From NCBI GenBank assembly GCA_021201235.1, contig JAJQFI010000008.1, positions 124,001 through 188,000 on the forward strand: a stretch of 64,000 nucleotides of DNA, in the 5' to 3' direction. The DNA is from Oscillospiraceae bacterium. GTDB lineage: Bacteria > Bacillota > Clostridia > Oscillospirales > Ruminococcaceae. The notes below the pieces were generated by a model. That model was not told the DNA's origin. It ran no database searches and saw nothing but the letters and a program-made list of their open reading frames with translations. A program made the translations under genes and the position numbers. Positions 52,653-62,283 of the stretch are shown here, piece after piece (positions within the stretch are counted from its first letter, which is position 1; the number at the start of each line of letters is the position of its first letter).

Positions 52653-54314
52653 TCAGTTAGCTACAACGGTGATAGCGGGAGCATCGCCGGTAGTGTCGAG
52701 GGTTACATGGTAAGAACCGGGATCAACAACGATATTGTTGTCTCCGCCCTCAGTTCCTACAGAACCTTCGGTGAGGTGAGTGTAGCCGATACCGGAAGCA
52801 TCGTAATCGCCTGCATCCCAAGCGCCGTACATAACAACTCTGAATCCGGACTCGCCGGTAACGGTGATGTCATATTCCCAGATACCAACGTAAGGATCGT
52901 CGGACTCAACCTGGTTCTCGGTGAGGACATATTCGCCGTTCTCGCCGCCTGTGCAGCTCCAGCTTACGTCCATGTCACCAACGATAACCCAGCCGGTGGT
53001 AGAAGCACTCGAAAGAATGCTCTCAATACCTGCGGTGTAGGTGTCGAGGATTGCCTGAAGGTCGGAATCAGCAGGCTCGGTAGTGCCGAGAGCCTGAATG
53101 GAAGCACCGACAGCCTTGGAGGTATCCCACCAAGCGTTAGGATACTGACCCTGAGGAGTTGCATATTCGCTCTGAGCAGCGAGAGCAGCAAGAGCGATAT
53201 TCTCCTGAACGGCTTCACTTGCCTGAACATTTACGTTAGAGGGACCCCAAGCGAGGGTGTCGAATCTTTCCTGCTGGCACTCTTCGCCGGCAAGGTAAGC
53301 AGCTACTGACTGGCAGTAAGCAGCCTTGGTAGCATCAGTCTGAGGCTTTACACCAAGAAGCTTGTTACCTGAGTAAGAACCGAGGTGATAGGTTTCGCCG
53401 TCAACGGTGAAGCTCCAGAGGTCGGTGCAACCGAGGTTGTCGCCCAAAGCTTCGGAAGCGGTGGTGTAGTCCCAAGTACCGGTAACAACTACTGCGGCAT
53501 CACTTGAGAAGGAAGCGGCAGAAGAAGAGTTTACGAATACTGAGCTGTTGACGAGTTCAGCCATTCCCTTAGCGGCAATTATACCTGCTTCGGAATTGAA
53601 GGTGTCGGTGTAGCCGGTGAAGGTTCCGTCGTCATCGGTTGACCAGTCTGATACGCAACCGGTTGCGAAGAAGTAGGATGCTGAATACCAACCGGAGTCG
53701 GTGAGCTCGAAAGCGATGGTCTTACCTGCGGCAGAAACAGCCTCGATAAGAGCGGTCTGATCTTCGAGAACGGACTCATCGGTGATAACGCTCTTGTCAT
53801 AGTATACGAAGTAACCGTTATCAGAGGTGAGCGGGAAAGCATAGATAGTGCCACTTACGGTTGCGGCGGCTACAGAGCCTGCGTCGTTCTCGGAAGTGAT
53901 GGTGTCAGCGAGAGAGCTTGAAACAGCGGTAAGAGCGCCTGCCTGAGTAAGTCTTGCGAGCTGATCCTGAGCGAAGAAGAAGATGTCTGCGCCGGCGGTA
54001 ACGTCGGTGATCATGTTGGTAGCGGCTTCGCCTTCACCAACTGCTTCAACGGTGAACTGAATGGAAGTGCCGTTAGCTTCGTTATAAGCCGCGAGCTGAG
54101 AAGTTGTCAGATCAACTGCCGCCTCGGGGCACCAAACGGTGATGGAGATCGAGCTGGTATCGACATCGGAAGTGTCGGTGTTTGCAGTACTGTCGCTGTC
54201 GCTGTTATTGTTGCTACTTGAATCGTTGGTTGAGCTGTCGCCGCAAGCAACGAGGGTAAGAAGCATCATGACAGAAAGAAGTACAGTGAGAAGTCTGCGC
54301 CAATTTGTTTTCAT
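52653..54314 (-). CDS. Sugar ABC transporter substrate-binding lipoprotein with extra C-terminal domain
   Basis: A 553-residue lipoprotein (lipobox LVAC, Cys about 24). Residues 50-430 form a maltose-type binding protein (SISITVWCPEAAVDLTTSQL, later QYPNAWWDTSKAVGASIQAL). About 115 further residues (from WVIVGDMDVSWSC to the end) make a separate beta domain resembling starch-binding or SusE/F-like modules, unusual on a binding protein. It would hold ligand at the cell surface near the importer. Own promoter at 54443-54415. Confidence 0.88.
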   Translation of the reverse strand: MKTNWRRLLTVLLSVMMLLTLVACGDSSTNDSSSNNNSDSDSTANTDTSDVDTSSISITVWCPEAAVDLTTSQLAAYNEANGTSIQFTVEAVGEGEAATNMITDVTAGADIFFFAQDQLARLTQAGALTAVSSSLADTITSENDAGSVAAATVSGTIYAFPLTSDNGYFVYYDKSVITDESVLEDQTALIEAVSAAGKTIAFELTDSGWYSASYFFATGCVSDWSTDDDGTFTGYTDTFNSEAGIIAAKGMAELVNSSVFVNSSSAASFSSDAAVVVTGTWDYTTASEALGDNLGCTDLWSFTVDGETYHLGSYSGNKLLGVKPQTDATKAAYCQSVAAYLAGEECQQERFDTLAWGPSNVNVQASEAVQENIALAALAAQSEYATPQGQYPNAWWDTSKAVGASIQALGTTEPADSDLQAILDTYTAGIESILSSASTTGWVIVGDMDVSWSCTGGENGEYVLTENQVESDDPYVGIWEYDITVTGESGFRVVMYGAWDAGDYDASGIGYTHLTEGSVGTEGGDNNIVVDPGSYHVTLDTTGDAPAITVVAN

Positions 54315-54414
54315 GGTAGTTTCCTCCTTGGAAAGAGTATTTTGATTTTACGCCCCACAGTCGCAAGTGATGTGCAAATTTTAAACGGGGCACTTATGTA
54401 TTTTGCACAAACCT

Positions 54415-54443
54415 ATTTTATACCTTTTGTACGAAAATGTCAA
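54415..54443 (-). promoter_or_regulatory. Promoter of the transporter operon
   Basis: Minus strand TTGACA (54443-54438), 17 bases, TAAAAT (54420-54415). A TTTGTGCA motif directly follows the -10 and a TTTGCACA lies about 30 bases further on, possible repressor sites. Confidence 0.75.
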
Positions 54444-54525
54444 CACAAAAAGTGAAATTTTATTGAGAATTTTTACAAATCCCACGCGTCTATCAACGCC
54501 GACCGGCTTGGGAAGCGGGTTTGCG

Positions 54526-55659
54526 TCATGTTGTCTGCGAAAAAATTTTAAACTCCCCCATCGCCGGGAGCACGTTGCCGTCGTAGTCGAACAGGCACTG
54601 GTTCGCCCATTCGTTGCCGCCGGCTTTGTCTTCCTCGTGGATATATTTTCTCGCGCCTTCGCTTGCCCAGGTGCCCTTTGGGCTCGGAATCCATGCGGGC
54701 TCCCAGTAGTAGATGCCCCCAAAATTCTTCACTTCGGGGAGTAACTCCAAAAGCTTATGGACAAACTGCTTCTGCCCCTCGATGCTTATCGGGTACGGGA
54801 GGCTTTGCCCCTCTTCGGGGACGAAGCTGTGGTCGACGACGAGGTGCTGACCCTTGCCGGTTTTGTCGAAGTGCTCGAGGGTGAAGGCATAGGACGTCTC
54901 GGCGATGAAGAGCTCCTTCTGGTAGCGCTCCGCCATGTCGTTCATGTTGGCGACGAGTTCGTCAAAGCCGTGGTGCCAGTAGGGATAATAGCTGAAACCG
55001 ATTGCGTCGAAATCCAAGCCTCGGGAAACCAGATTGTCGAAGAATTCGCGATACCTCGGGTTGTCGAAGCTCCGTTCGAGATGGATTATTACTTTCGCAT
55101 TTGTCGTGTTCCTGACGCCGCTGACACCCACTTTTAAGAGCTCACAGAGGTTGTCGTAGCCGTCGTGGCAACCCTTTTCTTCGTTCCATGTGAGCCTACC
55201 GTATTCCCAGAGCATTCCGCCGGTGATTTCGTTGCCGACCTGAACCATGTCCGGCTCACAGCTGTTAGCTTTCAGGTGTGAGATAACCTCAACGGTGTAG
55301 TCGTGAACGGCGGTTTTGAGCTCTTCGAAGCCGAGATTCTTCCAAGCCTTTGGGATAGTCTGCTTCGACGGGTCGCACCAGAAATCGCTGTAGTGGATAT
55401 CGAGGAGGAAGCTCATCCCTGCGGCTTTCACACGCTTCGCAAGAGCCGTCACTCTCGGCAGGTCGCAGGTTCCTGCGCCGTAGGTCTCGCCGTTTTCGTC
55501 AAAGGGATTGTGCCAGAGTCTAAGACGAATCGAATTGACGCCGTAGTCGCTTAAGATAGCGATTAAATCCCCTTCCCTGCCGTTATCGTAGAACTTTATG
55601 CCCTCCGATTCCAAATCGTAAAGCGTGGATATATCCATTCCTACCTGATATTTACTCAT
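54526..55659 (-). CDS. Cytosolic GH53 endo-beta-1,4-galactanase
   Basis: A 377-residue GH53 enzyme without a signal peptide. Catalytic residues are in MVQVGNEITGG (acid/base Glu) and ELFIAETSYAF (nucleophile Glu); VNSIRLRLWHNPF and LDIHYSDFWCDPSKQ are family signatures. GH53 enzymes cut beta-1,4-galactan side chains of pectin. A cytosolic version probably trims imported galacto-oligosaccharides, replacing the GH42 enzyme found in the Bacillus gan operon. Begins 3 bases after the secreted GH53 gene. Confidence 0.92.
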   Translation of the reverse strand: MSKYQVGMDISTLYDLESEGIKFYDNGREGDLIAILSDYGVNSIRLRLWHNPFDENGETYGAGTCDLPRVTALAKRVKAAGMSFLLDIHYSDFWCDPSKQTIPKAWKNLGFEELKTAVHDYTVEVISHLKANSCEPDMVQVGNEITGGMLWEYGRLTWNEEKGCHDGYDNLCELLKVGVSGVRNTTNAKVIIHLERSFDNPRYREFFDNLVSRGLDFDAIGFSYYPYWHHGFDELVANMNDMAERYQKELFIAETSYAFTLEHFDKTGKGQHLVVDHSFVPEEGQSLPYPISIEGQKQFVHKLLELLPEVKNFGGIYYWEPAWIPSPKGTWASEGARKYIHEEDKAGGNEWANQCLFDYDGNVLPAMGEFKIFSQTT

Positions 55660-55662
55660 AGC

Positions 55663-57609
55663 TTAGTCCTTCCTTGCAAGTGCGAAATCGTCGAAGTGCG
55701 CCCATGTTGTCGCCGCACCGGTCGACTTGATTCCGACGGTGATGTCGGTGGTCTCGGTGACGGTGAACTCGACGGTTGTCTGAACCCAGTCGCTCCATGT
55801 GGAGCCCCAGGTTATCTCCGCCTCATAGGTCTCGTCGCCGACGGTTACATAAAGCGTGCACTCGGGATAGAGATAGTTCTCCATCGCGCTTCTTGCATAG
55901 ACCGAGAAGACGTAGGTCCCTGCAGTGAGGTTATAGATGTCCTGACTGAGGGTGTTCTCATAAGCCGACGAGCACCAGATATTCAGGTTGTTGCTACCGG
56001 TTCTTGCGTTCTTCGACTCAATACGATAAGAGTTGTCGGTGCCGGTCATGTCCCATGCTGTAATGGTCGAGAAGTCCTTGACGTCGCCGGTGACGGTGTC
56101 GTCATCAAAGCTTCCGTTCTTGAGGTAGTCGTAATATGTCAATACGTCGGCGGTGATGTCGTAGTCCACTCCGCCGCAGGTGACGGTTCCCGTAATGATA
56201 TATTCCCCTTCGCCGTCGATTGCCGCCAGCTCGTCCTCGTTCCATGTGATTTCAAGCTCGACCCATCTGTCGAGGTCGGTAAGAGCCGTAACCGTCTCTG
56301 GGAGAGCGATTTCCTCCGAAGAGGACAGGTCGACCATGCAGCTGATTTCGGTGTTGATTTCGAGTATATTTTTCTCTGCGGTGCCCGAATCTCGCATCAG
56401 TTTGAAGGCGTTCAGGCTGTCAAGAGGATTGCCGTCAAAGTCAAAGAGAGCCTGATTTGCCCATGAGACTGTTCCCTCTCCTCCGCCGTCGCCCTGCGAG
56501 ACGAGATAGTCGTGAGCATATTCCGAAGCCCATGATGTCCCCGCAAGCGGAAGCCATGCCGGCTCCCAATAGAACGAGCCGATGCCGGTATCGACAGAAG
56601 CGATAACCTCGTTGACGTCGTGGATATATGAAGCCTGACCCTGAACCGTCGCCTTGTAGCCGCCGGCTTCTTCAAGGGATGAACTGAATATGTTTCCGGT
56701 GTATTCGTTAGAGTCGTCGCCGTAGCCGTAGGAATACTCCATTACGCAGATTTTCTGGTCGTACTTCTCGGCAAGCTTCTCGACACAGTCTTGAAAGTCT
56801 GCCATCGAGCCGTGCCAGTAGGAGTAGTAGCTTAGACCTATAACGTCGAACTCGACTCCGACGGTGATGAGCTCGTCAAGCTTGCCGGAAATCGTCGAAT
56901 AGGTTGCGCCCTCGGCGAGGTGAACGACAGTTAAGATATCGCTATCAACCGCCTTGACTGCGGACATTGCCGCAGACATATATATAGCCTGATAGGTCGC
57001 CGTCTTGCCGTTCGGGTACATGATGCCATTGTTGACTTCGTTGCCGGTCTGAACCATCGACGGCAGGCATCCCGCCTCCTCGAAAGCCTCAAGGACGCTG
57101 TATGTGTAGTCATAGACAACCTGTCTTAATTCTTCGCTTGTATAGCCCTCCCACTCGCGTGGAAGAGTCTGCTTTGAGGGATCAGCCCAGAAGTCGCTGT
57201 AGTGGAAGTCGAGGCAGACCTTCATTCCCGCCGCAACCGCACGCTTTGCGATTTCGATGTCGGTTTCGAGGTCGTTTCCGCCGCCGCCGAAGCTGTTGCC
57301 GTCCTCGTCATAGGGGTCGTTCCAGAGGCGAATACGGACGTAGTTGACGCCGTAATCTGCCAGAAGCTCAAAGATATCGGTCTCGTTGCCGTCGGCATCA
57401 TAGAACTTTCCGCCGGCGTTCTCAACCTCGATGATTGAGGACAGATCCACGCCGAAAATGAAATCATCGTCGAGCCCTTCAATCTCGCTGACCTGAATGC
57501 CATAGGCGGAGTAGTCGAACTCCTTAGAGCTGTCGCCGCAACCGCAAAGGGCAGTCACCGCCAGAACAGTGCAAAGAGCTATAGTTAATATCAGTTTAAA
57601 GTGTTTCAT
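55663..57609 (-). CDS. Secreted GH53 endo-beta-1,4-galactanase lipoprotein with CBM
   Basis: A 648-residue lipoprotein (lipobox LCGC). GH53 domain at about 45-400 with MVQTGNEVNNG (acid/base) and ICVMEYSYGYG (nucleophile), then an Ig-like Big_4 domain (SEEIALPETVTAL..., about 415-480) and a C-terminal jelly-roll module (NGSFDD ... WAHFDDFALAR, about 490-640) resembling CBM61/CBM4-type galactan binders. It should cut galactan at the cell surface. The promoter lies 30-60 bases upstream. Confidence 0.93.
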   Translation of the reverse strand: MKHFKLILTIALCTVLAVTALCGCGDSSKEFDYSAYGIQVSEIEGLDDDFIFGVDLSSIIEVENAGGKFYDADGNETDIFELLADYGVNYVRIRLWNDPYDEDGNSFGGGGNDLETDIEIAKRAVAAGMKVCLDFHYSDFWADPSKQTLPREWEGYTSEELRQVVYDYTYSVLEAFEEAGCLPSMVQTGNEVNNGIMYPNGKTATYQAIYMSAAMSAVKAVDSDILTVVHLAEGATYSTISGKLDELITVGVEFDVIGLSYYSYWHGSMADFQDCVEKLAEKYDQKICVMEYSYGYGDDSNEYTGNIFSSSLEEAGGYKATVQGQASYIHDVNEVIASVDTGIGSFYWEPAWLPLAGTSWASEYAHDYLVSQGDGGGEGTVSWANQALFDFDGNPLDSLNAFKLMRDSGTAEKNILEINTEISCMVDLSSSEEIALPETVTALTDLDRWVELEITWNEDELAAIDGEGEYIITGTVTCGGVDYDITADVLTYYDYLKNGSFDDDTVTGDVKDFSTITAWDMTGTDNSYRIESKNARTGSNNLNIWCSSAYENTLSQDIYNLTAGTYVFSVYARSAMENYLYPECTLYVTVGDETYEAEITWGSTWSDWVQTTVEFTVTETTDITVGIKSTGAATTWAHFDDFALARKD

Positions 57610-57637
57610 AGTATCACCTCAAGTTATTGTACCTATA

Positions 57638-57666
57638 ATGATATTGTAAAATCTCCAAATTGTCAA
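57638..57666 (-). promoter_or_regulatory. Promoter of the GH53 gene pair
   Basis: Minus strand TTGACA (57666-57661), 17 bases, TATCAT (57643-57638). Confidence 0.75.
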
Positions 57667-57719
57667 GCCTGTTTTCACAAGAATTTATGCAAACTGTCGT
57701 TTGGTGAGTATAAAATACA

Positions 57720-57756
57720 AGTATAAAATAACCGCAAGGCTTTCAACCCTGCAGTT
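57720..57756 (-). terminator. Terminator of the acyltransferase gene
   Basis: Minus strand AACTGCAGGG pairs with CCTTGCGGTT (two G-U pairs), then ATTTTATAC. Confidence 0.65.
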
Positions 57757-57762
57757 CTCTTA

Positions 57763-58968
57763 CTATTCGGTTTTTAAAAACTTATCATATGTCCATTTAT
57801 ACCGGACTGCATGGAACTTCTCGCCGGTGATGCCGAAGTGGCGACCTTGATGGGTGAAAAGAAGCGTCTTGCCGTAATATAGCATATCCATGCCGCTCAT
57901 TTCGGCAAAGTCGAACCTATAATCCCCGATTTTGAGGCGGTCGACATAGCCGTTTACTTCCGTTTCGGGAAGGGTTATTCTCTCGTGGTTCGAGGCGATT
58001 TCATAGAACTTTATGTCGTTGTCCGTGAACAGGAGTTCGTCGGGGCTCTTTCCTTCCAGATCCGAAGCAAGCTTATTCTCAACCCACTTGCCCCAGTCAT
58101 AGACGCTATCATAAGGCAAGTCTTCGCCTTCAAGGAAGCCGTACTCGTTGTACTTGCCGTGAAGCCCACAGTGCGGACATCTGAACTCATCGCCGGAGGT
58201 TTCAAGCGAATTATATTCGCCGCATTTCGGGCAGATGACGAGGTAGTTCTCGAGCCCTTCTGCAAGGCGTTCGCCGGTGTACTTGTTCATTTCCTTGCGC
58301 TGGGTTTCATAGGCGTTTTCGTGGATGTCGCGGTTGATAATTTCAGTTATCTCGGCGGGAGTCATCCCGGAAACCTCTTCGGCTGTGAGATGAGTTTTTA
58401 TCTCTCCCCAAAGCTTGCCCTTGCGGACGGTATAAGCCCATCTCGGTTCGGCAAAATAGCCGCCTCCGATGTGGTATGTAATGAGCCCGCACTTGCCGGA
58501 CTTGCAGAGCTTTCCTATGCTGTCGGGGAGCTTTTCGGTCTCGCCGTTGAAGGAACGGCTTCCCTCCGCAAAAAGAAGGATGCTGTGCCCGTTCCTTAAG
58601 TATCTTATAATCTCCTTGACGGATGCCGTGTCGGCGTCGCCCTTGTACATGGGCAAGGGATGGAAGAAGAAATCAAGCATCGGATAGTTCTTTCGGGTTG
58701 TGACGTGCTCGCCGCCTACGATATACATCTGGTGCGGAAAAGCGCAACCGACCATAATCATGTCGATTTCGGTCAGGTGGTTCGCAACGACGAGGCAGGG
58801 CTCCTTAAGGTTGAGATGCTTGGTCTTAAAGCCGTACCTTATCAGCATATACGGCTGTGCCAGAACCCACAGGAATGTCCAGACGAATCTGTGCAGAAGG
58901 TTCCTCTTGATTTTGAATCTTGAAGATTTTTTCTTGTCTGTCGTTACACCGGTTGCCACTTGAATCAC
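57763..58968 (-). CDS. PlsC-like acyltransferase with C-terminal zinc ribbon
   Basis: A 401-residue protein. The first 240 residues form a 1-acylglycerol-3-phosphate acyltransferase domain: VVANHLTEIDM (HxxxxD motif), PMYKGD and FAEGSRSF. A zinc ribbon follows (VICPKCGEY ... FRCPHCGLHG, about 245-275), then about 120 residues rich in aromatic positions. The fusion is unusual for phospholipid synthesis enzymes. GTG 58968 overlaps the upstream stop; GTG 58959 is an equally good start. Acyl acceptor unknown. Confidence 0.82.
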   Translation of the reverse strand: MIQVATGVTTDKKKSSRFKIKRNLLHRFVWTFLWVLAQPYMLIRYGFKTKHLNLKEPCLVVANHLTEIDMIMVGCAFPHQMYIVGGEHVTTRKNYPMLDFFFHPLPMYKGDADTASVKEIIRYLRNGHSILLFAEGSRSFNGETEKLPDSIGKLCKSGKCGLITYHIGGGYFAEPRWAYTVRKGKLWGEIKTHLTAEEVSGMTPAEITEIINRDIHENAYETQRKEMNKYTGERLAEGLENYLVICPKCGEYNSLETSGDEFRCPHCGLHGKYNEYGFLEGEDLPYDSVYDWGKWVENKLASDLEGKSPDELLFTDNDIKFYEIASNHERITLPETEVNGYVDRLKIGDYRFDFAEMSGMDMLYYGKTLLFTHQGRHFGITGEKFHAVRYKWTYDKFLKTE

Positions 58969-59861
58969 TCTTTCCCGTTTTTCTTGTTCAGTTGTCTTAT
59001 CTCAAATATAAGTATCAGGAGTATGACGAAAACAGCTCCAACGCCTATGAGAATCAGGTCTTTTGTGTCAAAGTCCGCAAATCCCGAATTTTGAAGGTTG
59101 ATAAGAAGCATTATTACTCCCGAAACCGCAAGCAAAACCCCTATTATCAGGTTACAGCTCGATACTTTTATCTTGTTCGCCAAACTTGCCGAAATCTGAG
59201 CCGCAATCAGAGTGAACACAACGCAGATTGCAAGCCTCCTGAGGTCGGGCATGCCGTTGATTGCGAAGTGCGAAACGGCTCCGATAAAGGCGGTGAAGGT
59301 CATTATGAACACGCTTGTCCCGACGGCAGTCTTCAAGGCATAGCCCATAACCATCGTCAGGATAAAGAGCATCATCATTCCGCCGCCGGTGCCCTGAAAT
59401 CCGCAGAGGAAGCCGGTGTAGGCTCCCAAGAGAACGGCGCATATTGTCCTCGTCTTCTCCGAGAAGACATGCCCACGGTTGCCGTCGACCGGCTTAATCA
59501 TGAGCCAGAAGCCAAGCCCAAGGGAGATTATAACCGTCCAATAGGTCATGGCGGTGTCGCCGATGTCGGTCGACGATACGAAGAAGCCGACGATGCTTCC
59601 GATGATGGTAAAGCTTATCACGGAAGCAAGGAGCGGAATGCACCTCTTTATGTCGATATTTCCGTGGCGGTAATATGTCAAAGAGCTTGCCCCCGATGCC
59701 AATACATCCGAAGCAAGTGCTATTCCTATCGCCTCATAGGAGGGTATTCCCAGAAAGGTTACAAGTATCGGCGAGATATAAACCGCCGCCGACAGCCCCG
59801 CAAATCCGGTGGCTACGCCTGCCCCAATTCCTGCAAGCGCACATACTATAAATTCAAACAT
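58965..59861 (-). CDS. TauE/SafE family permease
   Basis: A 298-residue membrane protein with about eight helices, of the family that exports sulfite, sulfoacetate or related anions. Two similar halves each carry a glycine-rich loop (AGVATGFAGLSAAVYI and TGFLCGFQGTGGGMMMLF). Start 59861 (MFEFIVCALAG) suits the family better than the ORF start. Substrate unknown. Overlaps the acyltransferase gene by 4 bases. Confidence 0.85.
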   Translation of the reverse strand: MFEFIVCALAGIGAGVATGFAGLSAAVYISPILVTFLGIPSYEAIGIALASDVLASGASSLTYYRHGNIDIKRCIPLLASVISFTIIGSIVGFFVSSTDIGDTAMTYWTVIISLGLGFWLMIKPVDGNRGHVFSEKTRTICAVLLGAYTGFLCGFQGTGGGMMMLFILTMVMGYALKTAVGTSVFIMTFTAFIGAVSHFAINGMPDLRRLAICVVFTLIAAQISASLANKIKVSSCNLIIGVLLAVSGVIMLLINLQNSGFADFDTKDLILIGVGAVFVILLILIFEIRQLNKKNGKE

Positions 59862-59966
59862 GGTTCTCCAACAACTATACAGACTATCTTGTGACTGCAA
59901 TCACGGTCACAGACATCATAAGTATAACAGAATATCTCGCCTTGTTCAAGTGCCTTTTTCAAAGAT

Positions 59967-61184
59967 TCACACTTCTTCGGTAATTTTCACTTGTCGGCTT
60001 GCCGACATGTGTTCGGCGGCACATGCGTCTACAAACTGCTCTGCGGCTCTCGGGGTGAACCCGCCTTTTCGAAGCGCGAATGCACACGCCTTGGTTTCGA
60101 CTTCGTCGGTCCATTCGAGCTTCATCTCCTCGAATAGTCCCCTGACGATTTCGAGATATCCCTGCTTCGAGGGCTTTGTGAACAGGATTACAAGCCCGAA
60201 GCGCTCAGACATGGAAATCTGCTCCTGCATGGTGTCGCCGCGGTGAACGTCGTCGCCGTCACGGTCGGAGAAGCTCTCTTTTACGAGGTGCCTGCGGTTG
60301 CTCGTGACGTAAATCACGGTGTTCGGCGACTGAACGGAAGCCGAGCCCTCCAAAATCGCCTTCAGGGCGCTGAAATTGTCGTCGTCCGAATTGAACGACA
60401 GGTCGTCGATGAAGATTATGAACTTGAGCGGATTGTCCCTGACCGACTCCATGACGTGAGGAATATCCCGGAGCTGTTCCTTTCTTATCTCAATGAGCCG
60501 GAGACCCTTCGGTGCGAAATAATTCGCAACTGCCTTGACGCTCGAGGACTTGCCGGTGCCGGCGTCGCCATAAAGAAGCGTGTTGGCGCAAGGGCGATTC
60601 TCGAGGAAAGCAAGAGTGTTCCCGATGAGCTGTTCGCGCTGGCTCTCGTAGCCGATGAGGTGCGAAAGCTTCGTCTTGTCGGGCGAACGCAGAGGCGTAA
60701 TCTCGCCATCGACGACTCTGAACATGACGTTCTTCGCATAGATTCCGTAGCCGGTCGAGCCGACATTGAGGGCTCTTCTTTCGTATTCGGTCACGAAATC
60801 GAACTTCGTCGTTTCGAAATCGGGCAAGTATCCCTTGTATCCGGTAAACTCTTTGAGAGAATCCGAAGTGATTTCGGAAAGCTCGCCGAAGATCTTAAGC
60901 TCTTCCTTGGCGCAGTTTGCAAGAACTGCGGGGATTTCGAGATTCTCGGAACGAAGCTTGATATAGTCGTTCTCGTCCTCCGAGACGGCGTCCATAAGGT
61001 ATGAGCCGAAGTCGTAGCCGTGCTTAAAGAGCTCACTTACGAAATCGGCGTAGAGAGCAATTCTATTCTCCCCTTCGGGACTTCCGAGGAGACGGCGAAG
61101 CAAGGATAAAACCTCGCCATTCGTCACGCCTCTGAAAAGAACTATTGAATCGAGTTTACATAAAAGCTCGCCTGAATCGCACAT
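59967..61184 (-). CDS. DUF815 family AAA ATPase
   Basis: A 405-residue ATP-binding protein. Walker A is YGDAGTGKSSSVKAV, Walker B FIIFIDDLSF, and the sensor-like VIYVTSNRRHLV follows. The N-terminal helical part (1-150) is variable. DUF815 proteins are common and uncharacterised; the AAA core suggests a remodelling or loading role. Encoded 21 bases after leuB's end; possibly read-through from the leu operon. Confidence 0.88.
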   Translation of the reverse strand: MCDSGELLCKLDSIVLFRGVTNGEVLSLLRRLLGSPEGENRIALYADFVSELFKHGYDFGSYLMDAVSEDENDYIKLRSENLEIPAVLANCAKEELKIFGELSEITSDSLKEFTGYKGYLPDFETTKFDFVTEYERRALNVGSTGYGIYAKNVMFRVVDGEITPLRSPDKTKLSHLIGYESQREQLIGNTLAFLENRPCANTLLYGDAGTGKSSSVKAVANYFAPKGLRLIEIRKEQLRDIPHVMESVRDNPLKFIIFIDDLSFNSDDDNFSALKAILEGSASVQSPNTVIYVTSNRRHLVKESFSDRDGDDVHRGDTMQEQISMSERFGLVILFTKPSKQGYLEIVRGLFEEMKLEWTDEVETKACAFALRKGGFTPRAAEQFVDACAAEHMSASRQVKITEEV

Positions 61185-61204
61185 TTTCAGTCACTTCCTA
61201 AGTT

Positions 61205-62278
61205 TCAGAGCCTTGCGATAATCGCGTCGGTCATTTCGGTGGTCGAAAGGGGCTTTGCGCCGGTCTCGCCAACAATATCGGCTGTTCTCAAGCCGTCGTT
61301 AAGGACTTTATCTACCGCCGTCTCGATGCAGTCCGCTTCATCCATGAGTGAGAACGAGTATCTGAGCATCATTGCCGCAGAAAGGATGGTCGCAATCGGG
61401 TTGGCAATTCCCTTGCCCGCAATGTCGGGGGCGGAGCCGTGAATCGGCTCATACATGCCTCTTGTGTTGTCGCCGAGAGAAGCCGACGGGAGCATGCCGA
61501 TTGAACCGGTAAGCTGTGAAGCCTCGTCCGAGAGAATATCGCCGAACATATTGGACGTAACGATAACGTCGAACTGCGAGGGATTTCTGACTAATTGCAT
61601 CGCCGCATTGTCGACGAGCATGTCAGTACATGAAACGCCGTCGTACTCTTTTTCTATCTCGTGGATGGTCTTTCTCCAGAGTCTTGAGGTCTCAAGGACG
61701 TTCGCCTTGTCGATGCTGGTGACCTTGCCCTTACGCTTCTGAGCTGTCTCGAATGCAACACGGGAAATTCTCTCGATTTCAAAACGGGAGTAGCACTCGG
61801 TGTCGAAGGCTTCTTCGCCGTATTTGCCGGTGCGATAGCCTCTGTCTCCGAAGTAGATGCCACCGGTGAGTTCACGAACAATCATGATGTCAAATCCGCC
61901 GGAGGCGATGTCTTCTCTGAGAGGGCAGTCGCCCTTGAGGGCGGGATAGAGCTTTGCGGGGCGAAGATTTGTGAAGAGTCCCAATGCCGCTCTGATTCCG
62001 AGGAGCGCCTTCTCCGGGCGCTTTTCGCCCGAGAGGTTGTCCCACTTGGGACCGCCTACTGCTCCGAGAAGCACGCTGTCGGAAGCCAAGCATCCGTCAA
62101 CGGTCTCTTTCGGCAAGGGCTCGCCGCACTCGTCGATAGCCGCACCGCCAATGAGGTAAGGCGTAAACTTGAATTCATGCCCGAATTTCTTGCCGACTTC
62201 TTCAAGCACTCTTACGGCGCTGTCGACAATCTCGGGACCGATTCCGTCGCCTCTTAAAAGAGCTATATTATATGTCAT
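61205..62278 (-). CDS. leuB: 3-isopropylmalate dehydrogenase
   Basis: Oxidises and decarboxylates 3-isopropylmalate in leucine synthesis. The 357-residue protein has the [12 protein letters not shown] start, ELTGGIYFG, the metal/substrate site residues around [28 protein letters not shown] and [14 protein letters not shown]. Start at 62278 because AGGGTGAT precedes it. It begins 5 bases after the leuD stop. Confidence 0.97.
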   Translation of the reverse strand: MTYNIALLRGDGIGPEIVDSAVRVLEEVGKKFGHEFKFTPYLIGGAAIDECGEPLPKETVDGCLASDSVLLGAVGGPKWDNLSGEKRPEKALLGIRAALGLFTNLRPAKLYPALKGDCPLREDIASGGFDIMIVRELTGGIYFGDRGYRTGKYGEEAFDTECYSRFEIERISRVAFETAQKRKGKVTSIDKANVLETSRLWRKTIHEIEKEYDGVSCTDMLVDNAAMQLVRNPSQFDVIVTSNMFGDILSDEASQLTGSIGMLPSASLGDNTRGMYEPIHGSAPDIAGKGIANPIATILSAAMMLRYSFSLMDEADCIETAVDKVLNDGLRTADIVGETGAKPLSTTEMTDAIIARL

Positions 62279-62283
62279 AGATA

